This document shows, in pieces, positions 47,799-61,512 of a stretch of DNA of 64,000 bases (positions within the stretch are counted from its first letter, which is position 1; each line of letters begins with the position of its first letter). The stretch covers positions 77,414,825 to 77,478,824 of the forward strand of contig CAMZMU010000027.1 of assembly GCA_947311845.1 (NCBI GenBank). The letters run 5' to 3'. The notes beneath the pieces were generated by a model. That model was given only the letters and a program-made list of their open reading frames with translations. It had not been told where the DNA came from and did not search any database. Source of the DNA: Poa pratensis. Its lineage: Eukaryota > Streptophyta > Magnoliopsida > Poales > Poaceae. Made by a program: the position numbers and the translations under genes.

Positions 47799-50700
47799 AA
47801 CAATGATGGTTGATGTACATCTGCCGTCCAAACGGAACACCTTCGTTGAAACCAAACACAACCTGGCAACAAACAAAACAAATATTCCAACGTGAGCACA
47901 TAAAAATAATTGCTCGCTATTTATGTCGTGCAATCGAGTCATGGAAAAAAAATGATTCAATATTTTGTATTCTCTAAAATTTGGGTAAATTTGTTAAATA
48001 TATCACAAACATAACAGAGTAATCAAACTCAAATATCAGATTACAGTCTTTCCAAAAAAAAAAAAAACATTCTTTCGAACGTAATCATTGTACAAACATG
48101 CAAACGATTCAAATCGTCAAAGACTTCCAATTTCACCAAAATTAAAACATTGACATTTTTTCTGAACGCAACCTTTTAAAAATTCCTACAAATTTACAGA
48201 TTTAAACATCTCCTAAAGTGGCCGCTCTCCAATTCAAAATAAATTTCAGTGCTTCAAAAATAAAAAAAATTCCAATTTAACCAACTCTTAAAATCTACAT
48301 GATTCTAAAATCTAAAAAACTTTCCAACACGACTAATTCCCGAACTCTATTATTACAACAAAACGATGTAAAAAATGTAAATTTCACAGCTTCTAAACTA
48401 TATTTCAAACAAACACAAATAGTATGTCAACAAATTTCAAATTCAGCAAATTTTTATAATAAAACAACTAATTACAACAAACATATTTTTTCCCCTCTTT
48501 TTTTTTTGTTAAAACTCATAACTTCTAACCTGTAGTTCAAAAAAATGCAGACAGTATATAAAAAAAAAACAAATTCAATAAATTCTTAAACTTCACACAG
48601 AAAACCAGAAAAAAAGGAGATGCACACAAAATTAAGAAAACTTAAAATTTACTAAAGTTCCATACTTTCTATGCAGATGACTCAAATTCACGAGACACCA
48701 AACAATTTAAATTAATACATAAAATTTGAACAAAAAAATATATTTCAAAAATTAATGAAACTTAAAATTTAAGAAATTCTCAAACTTCCTACACCAATGA
48801 CTCAAATTCATGTGATACGAAAAAAATAATAATACATTATTACTACAATTAACAAAGTATTACTCTCCTCTTTTATTGCTTTCATTGTAGAGACTACTCT
48901 TAGTTCTATTTAGACCCTATTTAAGTTGTTATTGATACAACGAATATACCGAAATTCGCACAAAAATGAATCAACAAAAAAAAAATCAAAAACTGTGATT
49001 ACATTAAAAAAATTTACTTACATAATTAGATGGCGAAAATGAAAATTCATTTCAATGAATTATGACTTCAAAAGTGAATTCACAAAATGCTCGAACAATG
49101 AATTTCCTCCAAGTATGAATTCATAATTAAATTAAAAAAAATACTCAAGCAATGTATTCCCTTCGAATATTAGGTCAAATTACAATTCCCTCCGATTATT
49201 GCACTAAATTAAATATGTAAGACAGAACACAAACATATCACACCAAACCGACTAAGTTAACATTTACAAATAATATACCTAAACTCGCTCCAATTATGCA
49301 ATCCAATTTAATAAATGCTTAGATCAAATTTAAATCTACTTAAATATGAACTTGAATTTAAATAACGGTTTATTACATGCACATTTCAACGGACCTCAAA
49401 TTCTTTTCCTCCAAAGATAGATTGAATTTCAAAATTGCTAATACAGTACATCTCCTCTAACCAAGTATCTGGAATACATAGGTACATCGAAATACAAACA
49501 TGATATTTGGACATAACCATTATATAATCCCACTAAGTATGGTAGTAAATAAGAAAATTATAGGAAAATGAAACTACGTTCCATCATTTCAATTTAGCTG
49601 ACATATTTGTAAACAACAAAACTTAACATATATCTAATTATGCTCACATTTCTAAATGGAAAAAAATGCTGAATTAGATGAATATTTCAAGAAAATACAA
49701 ATTTATTCACTCTAACTACGGAATGGCTTCAAACTAAATTTGAACTAACTACACTATACAAATTATAACTATCACCTTCCCTTACAATATATAAAACACA
49801 AATAAGAACCAAATAAAAAAAATACCACAAAATATTCTCACCAAAGACGCGGCGTGACGCCGCGCTCTACTGGTGAATACTTGAAGAAAAAAAAAAAAAT
49901 ACACTCCCCATAATTATGTATAGTTCAATTTAACAAATTCTCACACTACATATTCCCTCTGATTATGGACTCAAATTAACTATCCCAATTAAGCAAAATA
50001 TTACCAATAAACTAAATTAACTTTCTCTAAACATGAACTCCATATGCAATTCCTCAAATTATATATTCACTTTACTATATGGTCATATAATACGCACACA
50101 GAAGAACATTTTGAATTACTGAAAAATTACATTCTCCTTACTTTTGGAGTTCAAACTAAAACTTATGGTACACTACAAACATATCCAAACGCTACAATTT
50201 GCTTAACATGTAATAATATTCAAAATGGTAAATTGCTTATTTCCTTCACATGTTTTAAATTTCCCACTACTCTTTTATCTTTTTCTTACAAATTTATTGA
50301 TAATTGGTCTATTTAAAAAATTTAAATCCCACGACAAATTCAAACAGACTTCAACATTTTTTCGAACCGTGAACAAAATTTGACATCAAGGGCGCGGCGT
50401 GCGCCGCGTCGAATACCACTAGTAACAATGATGGTTGATGTACATCTGCCGTCCAAACGGATCACCTTCGTTGAAACCAAACACAACCTGGCAACAAACA
50501 AAACAAATATTCCAACGTGAGCACATAAAAATAATTGCTCGCTATTTATGTCGTGCAATCGAGTCATGGAAAAAAAATGATTCAATATTTTGTATTCTCT
50601 AAAATTTGGGTAAATTTGTTAAATATATCACAAACATAACAGAGTAATCAAACTCAAATATCAGATTACAGTCTTTCCAAAAAAAAAAAAAAAATTCTTT

Positions 50701-53362
50701 CGAACGTAATCATCGTACAAACATGCAAACGATTCAAATCGTCAAAGACTTCCAATTTCACCAAAATTAAAACATTGACATTTTTTCTGAACGCAACCTT
50801 TTAAAAATTCCTACAAATTTATAGATTTAAACATCTCCTAAAGTGGCCGCTCTCCAATTCAAAATAAATTTCAGTGCTTCAAAAATAAAAAAAATTCCAA
50901 TTTAACCAACTCTTAAAATCTACATGATTCTAAAATCTAAAAAACTTTCCAACACGACTAATTCCCGAACTCTATTATTACAACAAAACAATGTAAAAAA
51001 TGTAAATTTCACAGCTTCTAAACTATATTTCAAACAAACACAAATAGTATGTCAACAAATTTCAAATTCAGCAAATTTTTATAATAAAACAACTAATTAC
51101 AACAAACATATTTTTTCCCCTCTTTTTTTTTGTTAAAACTCATAACTTCTAACCTGTAGTTCAAAAAAATGCAGACAATATATAAAAAAAACAAATTCAA
51201 TAAATTCTTAAACTTCACACAGAAAACCAGAAAAAAAAGGAGATGCACACAAAATCAAGAAAACTTAAAATTTACTAAAGTTCCAAACTTTCTATGCAGA
51301 TGACTCAAATTCACGAGACACCAAACAATTTAAATTAATACATAAAATTTGAGCAAAAAAATATATTTCAAAAATTAATGAAACTTAAAATTTAAGAAAT
51401 TCTCAAACTTCCTACACCAATGACTCAAATTCATGTGATACGAAAAAAATAATAATACATTATTACTACAATTAACAAAGTATTACTCTCCTCTTTTATT
51501 GCTTTCATTGTAGAGACTACTCTTAGTTCTATTTAGACCCTATTTAAGTTGTTATTGATACAACGAATATACCGAAATTCGCACAAAAATGAATCAACAA
51601 AAAAAAATTCAAAAACTGTGATTACATTAAAAAAATTTACTTACATAATTAGATGGCGAAAATGAAAATTCATTTCAATGAATTATGACTTCAAAAGTGA
51701 ATTCACAAAATGCTCGAACAATGAATTTCCTCCAAGTATGAATTCATAATTAAATTAAAAAAATACTCAAGCAATGTATTCCCTTCGAATATTAGGTCAA
51801 ATTACAATTCCCTCCGATTATTGCACTAAATTAAATATGTAAGACAGAACACAAACATATCACACCAAACCGACTAAGTTAACATTTACAAATAATATAC
51901 CTAAACTCGCTCCAATTATGCAATCCAATTTAATAAATGCTTAGATCAAATTTAAATCTACTTAAATATGAACTTGAATTTAAATAACGGTTTATTACAT
52001 GCACATTTCAACGGACCTCAAATTCTTTTCCTCCAAAGATAGATTGAATTTCAAAATTGCTAATACAGTACATCTCCTCTAACCAAGTATCTGGAATACA
52101 TAGGTACATCGAAATACAAACATGATATTTGGACATAACCATTATATAATCCCACTAAGTATGGTAGTAAATAAGAAAATTATAGGAAAATGAAACTACG
52201 TTCCATCATTTCAATTTAGCTGACATATTTGTAAACAACAAAACTTAACATATATCTAATTATATGCTCACATTTCTAAATGGAAAAAATGCTGAATTAG
52301 ATGAATATTTCAAGAAAATACAAATTTATTCACTCTAACTACGGAATGGCTTCAAACTAAATTTGAACTAACTACACTATACAAATTATAACTATCATCT
52401 TCCCTTACAATATATAAAACACAAATAAGAACCAAATAAAAAAATACCACAAAATATTCTCACCAAAGACGCGGCGTGACGCCGCGCTCTACTGGTGAAT
52501 ACTTGAAGAAAAAAAAAAACAAATACACTCCCCATAATTATGTATAGTTCAATTTAACAAATTCTCACACTACATATTCCCTCTGATTATGGACTCAAAT
52601 TAACTATCCCAATTAAGCAAAATATTACCAATAAACTAAATTAACTTTCTCTAAACATGAACTCCATATGCAATTCCTCAAATTATATATTCACTTTACT
52701 ATATGGTCATATAATATGCACACAGAAGAACATTTCGAATTACTGAAAAATTACATTCTCCTTACTTTTGGAGTTCAAACTAAAACTTATGGTACACTAC
52801 AAACATATCCAAACGCTACAATTTGCTTAACATGTAATAATATTCAAAATGGTAAATTGCTTATTTCCTTCACATGTTTTAAATTTCCCACTACTCTTTT
52901 ATCTTTTTCTTACAAATTTATTGATAATTGGTCTATTTAAAAAATTTAAATCCCACGACAAATTCAAACAGACTTCAACATTTTTTCGAACCGTGAACAA
53001 AATTTGACATCAAGGGCGCGGCGTGCGCCGCGTCGAATACCACTAGTAACAATGATGGTTGATGTACATCTGCCGTCCAAACGCAACACCTTCGTTGAAA
53101 CCAAACACAACCTGGCAACAAACAAACGAGAAAATCTACTGTCCGCAGGCCGGCTAAATGGCCAAAAGCACACGCACACACACACGCGTCCTTGACCCGG
53201 TTCTGTTCTTGTCGCACAAACTCGCCTCGGAGGCTCCTCCGCCCGGATGCGGCAGGTTCTACTACTGTAGTAACCAGCCGTCTACAAGGCTTACGACACG
53301 CAAAAATTAGTACACCCAACGACGTCCCGTGTTGGTGGTTGCCAACGATCAGCCAACATTAC

Positions 53363-54090
53363 ATGCCGGTCAAGAGCGGCGCGAGCTTCCGGCTGGCCGC
53401 GCTGCCGGTGGTGGTCGTGGCGCAGCTGCTCGCTGCCGCCGTGCTCGCTCTCACACTCGTCTGGGTTCTACGCTTCAGGGGCGGCGTCTCCTGGGAGATG
53501 AGTTCCAACCCGCAGCTGGTTTACACGGCACACCCTCTCTTCATGGTGATCGGCCTCGTCATCTGCACCGGAGAAGGTAACTGATTCAGCACCCGTTTTT
53601 ACTCAGTGCAGCAGAAATCTGAGATATGGATCAAAGGGCTCACCGGAGATGGAAAATCGATGTGCACGCAGCGGTGATGGCGTACAGGATCATCCTGGGC
53701 CCGCGGGCGGCCAAGAAGGCGGTGCACCTGCTGTTGCACCTGCTCTCCCTGGGCTTCGCCGCCGTTGGCTTGTACGCCGCCGTCAAGTTTCACCGTGATG
53801 TTGGTCTCCCAGACATCCGCTCGCTTCATGCTTGGCTGGGGATAGCCACCATTGGCCTCTACGCCCTTCAGGTTGGTTCCTAATTGCTTGCAAACATATA
53901 TAAAATGTTAAGAAAGCGAGACAAGTTAGCAGTCGTTGACGAACACGGTGTGCTTGTGCAGTGGCTCGTGGCTTTCGTGTACTTCGTGTTCCCTGGAGCT
54001 ATGATGACGATGAGGGCAGACTACATATACACTACTATAATAAAGTTCGTGGCCGTAGTTCTAGCTGTCATCCTTCCGTCCAGATACTAG
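53363..54090 (+). CDS. Cytochrome b561 (trans-membrane ascorbate-dependent electron carrier), internally shortened
   Basis: Cytochromes b561 are six-helix, two-haem proteins that pass electrons from ascorbate across a membrane, usually the tonoplast in plants, to monodehydroascorbate or ferric chelates. Exons are 53363-53576, 53672-53871 and 53962-54090 with GT-AG borders, giving about 180 residues, shorter than the usual 220-240. Visible are helix 1 (LPVVVVAQLLAAAVLALTLV), the haem His in YTAHPLFMVIG, AVHLLLHLLSLGF, the ascorbate-site motif SLHAWLG and WLVAFVYFVFPG. After MMTMRADY the usual continuation of the fourth and fifth helices is absent. Seven residues IYTTIIK follow, then a hydrophobic FVAVVLAVILPSRY and stop, which looks like the normal last helix and tail. 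The 21 bases coding those seven residues recur at 54321-54341, in the 5' part of the next Helitron-like element. The frame is open, but a two-haem core lacking a segment is unlikely to be fully active. Confidence 0.75.
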
Positions 54091-55689
54091 CTTTACTGCA
54101 ACTCTCTTCCATATGCTGGAGACTTTGCATCAAGGGACGGAGAAGTAAAACAGTCATCTCCTTGTTTGTCGTTTGATCCCGCTTTTTAAGTGAGCAAATC
54201 TGAAGTGTCTGATTGTTGCACCATAAAACTCCCGCATGCATAAACAAGATGAGAAAATTCTAGCAACATCAACAACATTGCAAATGCAAGTGTGCAAAAA
54301 GACGATTGCACACAGACTACATATACACTACTATAATAAAGATGGAAGGATTCTAATTTTCTCCCTTTTTTGGCTATTTTCAACCTCTCATTTGTTGACA
54401 CGTATGCACGCTTGTGTTACGTGTCTTCGTTTGATTGGATAGAGCATTTTGTCCTGTGGTGGTTGACTTCTTCTTCTTTCTTGTTTTTTTCCTCTCCCAT
54501 TTGGTCAGCCGGTTGGTTTTCCTTTTCACTGTTGTTATGACCTGCTACATAATGAGTCATGCACTATATTTTCTTTGTTTGCAGCCGGTCATGGTTGGCT
54601 TTCTATTATTTTTCTTATTTTCCTTTTATTTTGTAGCCGGTCATGAGTGAGTCCACCGGTGGTTTTCTTTCTATTTTATTATGGTGTATGCACCATTCTT
54701 TTGTTCTTATCCCTTTCTTTACTAACTTGGCCTCTACGTTTCTTGTTTTGTTTATAGCTTTTTTTATTGAAGACGGTCATAAGTTGATCTTCTCATATGG
54801 TCTTATTTTATTATGGTGCATGTACCATCTTTTTCAATTATTCTTATCTTCCTTTGTGAAGCTTTGGTGCCGTATGAGTTTTCCTTCTCTTCTACTTGTT
54901 TATTTTTTTTCCTCAATTAGGTGCATGCCCTTTGGTAGTGGTTCCCTTATAGCCGGTCACATTTTTCCTTCCCGGTACTGGTTTTTTTTTTTTTGACTCA
55001 ACGGATGTGCATGCACTAACTTGACTTTCTTAGGCTAGCAAACTTGGCCCTTAAGTTTGGCATTTTTTGTTTGTAGACGGCTGGTTCTTTTTTCCTTCTT
55101 TTTGGTTACGTGGAATCCGGTCCATGCGTTATCTCTTTATAGACTTGGCCGTTACGTTTAGTTATTTGACTTCTATCTATATATTTGCTACCTAAAGTTT
55201 CCATTTTTCCTCACCATGGCTGACCAGTTTACTCGTCCTGGTCTTTCTGATGTGCTCGTTGATCATCATCGTCGTTTGGACGTTTGTTTTTGCAAGCGCC
55301 CGATTATGGAGAGAGGTTTTTTTTGTTCTCTTGTTGTTTTTTTATTGGTATTCACGAACAATGCATGAAATTGATGTTTCTTTTTTGTGTGTAGGCTTCT
55401 GTTTTTCGTATTTGGCGGTTGTTAGTTCGTTCGTGCCGTCTATGATTGTGGACGATTCAGAATTTTCTAACTATGAGTGCCGTCTAGCAGCAGGTGCTAT
55501 GTTTACTGAAATTCTTTGTTGACCTTCTTTTCTCTTCTTCGCCGTATGGTGTAGTTGATTTTATTTGCTGTTTGTTTAGGTTCCCATATTATTTGCCATC
55601 GGTTCCTGGGCCTCCCTTTCTTTGGTTGTGCGTGCGGCAAGATTTGGTAGGGAAAAATCCATGCGTCAGTGCCGCCATGCGCTCATCCC

Positions 55690-55950
55690 GTTGTGTCGTG
55701 CTCAGGTTCCCTGCCGCGACATCTTTACCGGCTTGTTTCCCTGTCGTGGTAGCTTCATTTGCTGGTTTCCCTGCCGCAATAGGTTTAGATGCTTGTCCGT
55801 CCGTCGTGGAGCTTCTTCCCTTGGTTTATCTGCCGCGGAAACCTGTCGTGCATGTTTTGTGCCGCGGCAGCTTGTCCTGCTCTGCAGCTGCCGCGATATA
55901 GCTTCTCCTGCTGGTACCTTTGCCACGGAAGTCTTGCAAGCTGTTTTTTC
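55690..55950 (+). repeat. Degenerate repeats of about 40 bp with a CTGCCGCGG core
   Basis: Around seven imperfect units carry CCTGCCGCGAC, CCTGTCGTGGTAG, CCTGCCGCAAT and similar cores, each followed by a T-rich spacer. They lie inside the pyrimidine-rich part of the Helitron-like element and give Cys/Arg-rich chance frames. Confidence 0.55.
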
Positions 55951-58469
55951 GGACATGATTCTTCGGACATGGTTGTTCCCTCAGTGTGCCCCGCTGGTAC
56001 TCCTTTAGGTATGCATTCTTTTCCATTTTTTGTGCTCTTATACTGCTTTGTCTGTTATTTAACTTTTTGTTTCTTTTCCATTTCGATTTTCTCCTTTTTT
56101 TGAATTTTCTCCTTTTTGTACTATTATAACAGGTTTTGAATTTTCTCCTTGTTTTGCCTCCTTTCAGCCTCTTGTTTGTTGACACGTATGGACGTTGTTG
56201 TCGACTGGCTGCGTTCTATTGGGTAGTCTCTTGAACTTTGGTGTTTGTCTTCTTAATGTTTTTTTTCTTCCGTCTTCCTGTTGGTCAGTCGGTTGTCCCA
56301 ATGTTCCAATTTTTGCTCCCCTTTTAAGTTCTGCCTTCACTGGTAGAGTAGAAGATAGAGTAGCCACCTTCGGTTGTTTATATTTTCCCAGCGGTCATTA
56401 GTTGGTTGGCTTTCCGGTGTTTCTTTATTTCTCTTTTTTTAGTTTTCAGCATACACACGTACACCTAGATACATGCACCTACTTTTTTATATTTTGTCTT
56501 TGTTGGCCAAGCTTGGCCCTTACGTTTTGTACATGCATATCCTTTTTTGTTCTTATCTTAGCCAAGCTTGGCCCTTGCATTTTGCATTTTTCCTTTGTTT
56601 GGCTAGGCCTTTTTTTTTGCCACGAAGCTTGGCTCCTACTTTTCCTCTTTTGTTTTTTCTCTCTTCATGAAGCTTGGCCCTTACATTTTTTTGTCTACGA
56701 TTTTTTTTTTGTTCTCACAATGGCTGACCGGTTTCTGTATGTAGATTTGTTTCATTCATGTTTCTCTTTCCTCGTGGTTATTTGTGATTTTTGCATGTCA
56801 GTTTGCTCCTGTTGAGTTGCCACTCTTTGCAACTTATTGATGTTCTTAAAGGTTGTTTTATTATTATTTTTACATACATGCTATTCTGTTGCATCTTGTT
56901 CTATTTGTTTTGAGGCTTACTTTTCCTATGCAGCAGCTTGGCCTGGCTATTCCTACTATTCCTCAGTGGAAAAATGTATAAAGGGTAGTCCCAGAACTAC
57001 ATCTACAACACACTACGCGATACTATTTCAAAAACAACAACTCGAGTAATTAGACTAGAAAGAAATAAAGAAAGAAAGGATGCATCCTTCCAAGCAGACT
57101 GAGCCCCAATGATCAGAGACCCAGGTTCGAGCAAATCAATGGTACTATCATTCGCATGTTTACTATACACAATTAAAATGTTCTTGCCTACACATTAATT
57201 TTGATATGATTTTGCAGATTGCTATAAACCAAGATGCTTCATTGAAAGTTGTAGGTGAATCAAGCACCACGCAATTAGTGCCCCTGAACTACATGCAGCT
57301 CATGTAGAATAAGAATTCACAGATATGCATATGGAACCCGATGTAAGTATTTCTTTCAAAAAAACTAAAATATATGTTAATTCATCTAAAAGCTAAATAT
57401 TTCTGAGCTAATTGTAGTGGCAATACTATTTCTCTGCTCCTGCTATGGTTTTGGAATTAAGATTATAATACAGAGAAGCACAATCCCAAATGATGAGATC
57501 GCAACGGGCCCAAACAAGGCTGCACACGCTAAAGAATCAGCAAGCCACTACAATGCATGCTTTAAGAAATGCATGCAACCAGGCTTCAGACGTGGAGCCT
57601 ATAGAAGTGCAAAATCCAGACACCATATATCCAAGACCTGAAAATACTACGTAGGCAGGGCCTGCACCACCAAGAACCAGAGCTGGAATGCTAGCTTTTG
57701 CGTTAAAATAATGTTGTTTAGTAAGCACTCCAGAAGAATAGAGAGCAGAAATATTTCCCAGTAGTACACATCAATGTAGAAGTTATATAATGTTGTTTTA
57801 GTTTAAGTTACTAAATAAGTTAGTAGCAAAATATCCTGGTGCACGTAATATAATTTTTGTTTAGTATGCTTCGGAAGTATGTAATGCAACTGCTCCTGGT
57901 ATAGCTATATCTATACCTGAAAAGAACCTAATGTTCCATATTTTGCCATCGAGGCGTTTTGCCCCGTTTCATCCAGGTACCTCCTTCATCGGTTTAATTG
58001 TAGTGGGAACGACTATAAACGTAGGAGTACCATTAATTTACGATCAATCACACTGATTTTCAACCTACGTTTTCCCTACGCGCTCAATTAATCACACCGC
58101 TGTGATTACAAGCACGGTTAACACTCAATTATTAACTATCAATCATCCTTGATTACACTTTTCTTCGACCTACCTTTCTCATATATAAGGTGACACTCGA
58201 GCTGGCTCGGTGAGGGTGATGAGCACAATGCAAATAACATGACTTCTTTTAACAAGCTTTGAAAGAATAGTATCTCCCAATTTCACGAACACACCATAAC
58301 GAAATTACGGCAAGTAATTGATTCCGTCTGCCAACGATAATCCTTTATTCTAGCAAGTAGCAACCACAATAATTAGAAAATACATGTACCTTGGAGGCAA
58401 AGAATGGGAGTTCTGTGATAGTTGATTGCACATATCAGCAATTAATAAAAACAATAACTCCGTTCAGAA

Positions 58470-58488
58470 CCCCCCCCCCCCCCCCCCC
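58470..58488 (+). repeat. Run of 19 cytosines
   Basis: A single uninterrupted C run followed by TTTTT. Homopolymers this long are rare in the window, and the length given by assembly may be unreliable. Confidence 0.9.
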
Positions 58489-61400
58489 TTTTTGAGCATG
58501 CATCTCCAAATAATCCACCAGCACACCTACAACGATATACCAATGTGGAATAATTAGCTACAGTGTGGCACATCATCCTCAGTTTGGAAAATATGCTGTC
58601 AAAAATAAATGTAATGAGCATCCAATCTTATTTTATCACTTCTGATTTCATCAAATAATTTGCATTCCATCTGTTTCCCTGCCATCAATTTACCCGGTTA
58701 CCCCAACACCAGGCAATTAACAATCAATCGCCATAATTTTTATCCCCTTCTGCAAGCCATTCATACTCTGTGTAATTGCATGCCTTTATTAACCGTCCTA
58801 AAGCTACGGTCCCCTCCCCACCCCTCCCGGCCGATTACCTCAACTGCACGACATTAACATGTGTTCTCTAATTTATATATCTGAGTATGAAATATGAAGG
58901 AACTTCTGCAAATCCAAGTGGATGAATGCATTATGAAGCCAAAGTTTGCACTATTCTCCTTCACTTGATGCAGTAATCTTCTCATTTCTTCACTTTTTTT
59001 TGATAAAGGGATTTATTTCTTCACTTAATACCAGGTGATATATGTCTCCAAATTGCTTTCTTCTATAAATATATGGTACGCCATTGGCGTACTCGCAAAA
59101 AAAAAAATATATATATGTCTACAAGAAGCAGATGTCCATAACTGACTTGCTTTAAAATTACAATTTCCTTACTGAAACTGTAGGAAGCTTCCTTCTGTTA
59201 CTAAAACAATAACTAGAAGAATTTTGTTTGTACCACTTTAGAGAATTTCACTTGCTTTAGAGAATAACTAAAAAATACAATCCCACAGCTAGCTAGAAAG
59301 TAACACATTTTTTTAAACCGTAAAGTTTGCTACAACCAATGCTTATGAACTAGGATTATTTGTAACCACACTAAGACCGGGAAGTTCAACACACTAATTG
59401 AGATTTCATGCATAATGAAACCTTGGCTATCTTGCTCACTTTATTTTACACAATCATTGATTGTTACCAATTTCATCAAGAGTTAATTATCTTTGTAGTT
59501 CATGATTTTTCTCTCGTGGGAGTTGGTTGAGAGTATTTAATACGATAAATCAAGCAGTTTCACAAAATCAAAATACTAACACTTGCAACTGTTAAATAAT
59601 AACCTTGGGGAGAGGTGGCAGCGTCGATGCCCTGGCGGGGAGAACTCAGGCAAGAAGAACCAATGCAGTGAGAGGGGGGCCATCGCCGTGCCTAGGGGAA
59701 AGCCGAGGGGGTGCCGTCGTCGCGCCTGACTATGCAGAGTAGGGGGACGTGTCATTCCAGCGAGGTGGTGCTTGTTGGTGCACAAAACAATTGAGAGGGG
59801 CCTGGGCTGGCTGCGCCGTAGGTGCAGAGGGGCGGTGTCGTGCGGATTTGGCTCATCCGACAAGATGTAGCTCCATGGTTTGAAAAACTATGCAAATTAC
59901 ACAAAAAATAATCAAAATCAATCAACACAAAAAGTGCACACAAGTTTCTCTTAACTAACTAATTAATACGCTAGCCGTTAATGCCTATGCTATAAAAAGG
60001 ATCAGAGTAGAAATCTGTAGTGCACACACGCTACCTATCGGTCCAATGATCAGCTGTATATGCTAGAAAGAGGATGAAAACCACGCCCAGGGATCAAGCA
60101 TGCCGCCATACAAGAAAGCACTAAAAACCTACTTTGCTGGGAAAACTAAACCTGTAATTTAAATTCTAACATGAAGAAATCCTTCCTATGACTGTACTAA
60201 CACAAATGAGCATTTGGAGTTCAACATATTTATGCTGATGCACATATAGGCTCTCCAGAAAAATGATTCAGTTACTGTCCTGACATGCCAAATGACTGTA
60301 CTAACTCGAAGTTCAGAAAAATGATTCTGCAGTACTCATGGCGGATTAAAGACTGCATCCCTAAAAAATATAACTAATTTCTCTAATCTGATATCGAGTA
60401 CCACAAAAGTGTCCAATCAACCATACCGCTCCTAAATAATAAGATTCAGAAAAGCATAGGAAAATGTGGTTCTCCTCCCCAACACCAACTCCTCCCATGT
60501 TTTGGATGCGGAATCAATCACTGAAATTCTAAACTTATATACTGAGTTCACTCATTCAGCAAGAAACATAACATCCAGAGGGAGAAGGGCAAAATAATTA
60601 GAGATGATGGAAAGAATGGAACCAAACCTGCAGAGTCCAAATAAGAATCCACCGGATGCATCTGCCCTGCACCACTCTAACTTCTGCACCGCCATCTCGA
60701 GGGAGGAGGTGACACTCTAGCTCCTGCACCGCCGTCGGGGGATGAAGTCCTCCGCCAACCCGCAGCGCAGTAGCTGCTGCTCGCCATCTAAAGGACAGTT
60801 TGCGCTGCGGTCACAATGCGGAGCACCACCTCCTTGCCGAACCCCGCCATGTAGCTCGGCGGTAACCTCCTCCACACCCGAGCTTTCTCTTATTTGACGA
60901 TTGCTGCTGCTCTGCCGCGCTCTCGCCGAAGAGGGAGACACGTGAGATGGGGATTGGGATCCACGGCTCGCTACCTAGAGGAAGACGAAAGAGGGAGATG
61001 CATCGACGAACAGCCCAGACAGAAATTAAGAAGCAGGGGAAGACGAGGAAAAAGGATGAGGGCATCAGGCTCTTCGCGTGGGCCCACCTAGGTTGGTTTT
61101 ATTTCACTACTGTTGAAGGCTATATATAAATCTCACATTTTTCATAAATTAAAGTATTGATGTTTAGAAATTAAAATAAGAATGAAACCAACATTTTTGA
61201 AATTTAAGTTAATATTTGTTTGGTATGTTTGGTAAAATCTAAATTATTAAATTAACTTCTTGTAATTAATGATCGGATCTATATCATACTCCTACGATTT
61301 TTTCATAGGTGCTTATACGTTCACTGATTAACAGTCGTTACATTGATAACAGACACAAAACCAGATCACAAAAAAGAGAGACTAAAAGCATATACATTTT

Positions 61401-61512
61401 TTAGTTCCTAACAAAAATACACTATCAAATAGAAATCTCTCAATAGTCCATAAAAATGATTTAGATGCTCAATGTTACGGGCGCGGCGTGTGGCCGCGCC
61501 AAGGCCTACTAG

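Larger units (their letters stand above)
45262..53126 (+). repeat. Three tandem copies of a 2.62-kb AT-rich, Helitron-bearing unit
   Basis: Copies are 45262-47876, 47877-50501 and 50502-53126 (2615, 2625 and 2625 bp). They are near-identical, differing mainly in A-tract lengths and a few substitutions. Each unit holds two Helitron-type 3' ends about 550 bp apart: a GCGGCGTGACGCCGC hairpin with CTGG-T, then a GCGGCGTGCGCCGC hairpin with CTAG-T. Each ends in about 80 bp that also form the 5' flank of the b561 gene (53048-53126). The left border of copy 1 shows no such flank. The unit has no plausible gene; the 60-90-codon frames at equivalent places are AT-rich chance frames. Confidence 0.9.
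54318..61512 (+). mobile_element. Large Helitron-like element (about 7.2 kb), 5' end approximate
   Basis: The 3' end is well defined. A GGCGCGGC/GCCGCGCC hairpin near 61479-61500 is followed by CTAG (61509-61512) and T, the CTRR-T terminus. The left border is inferred from ATACACTACTATAATAAAG at 54323-54341, whose style matches plant Helitron 5' ends, but a leading TC is not clear. The interior is pyrimidine-rich to about 56980, then AT-rich with GC-rich patches (59600-59880 and 60640-60990) that could be captured gene pieces. I see no Rep/helicase motif, so it is probably non-autonomous. A second similar 5'-like block near 56110-56225 suggests nesting. Confidence 0.5.
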
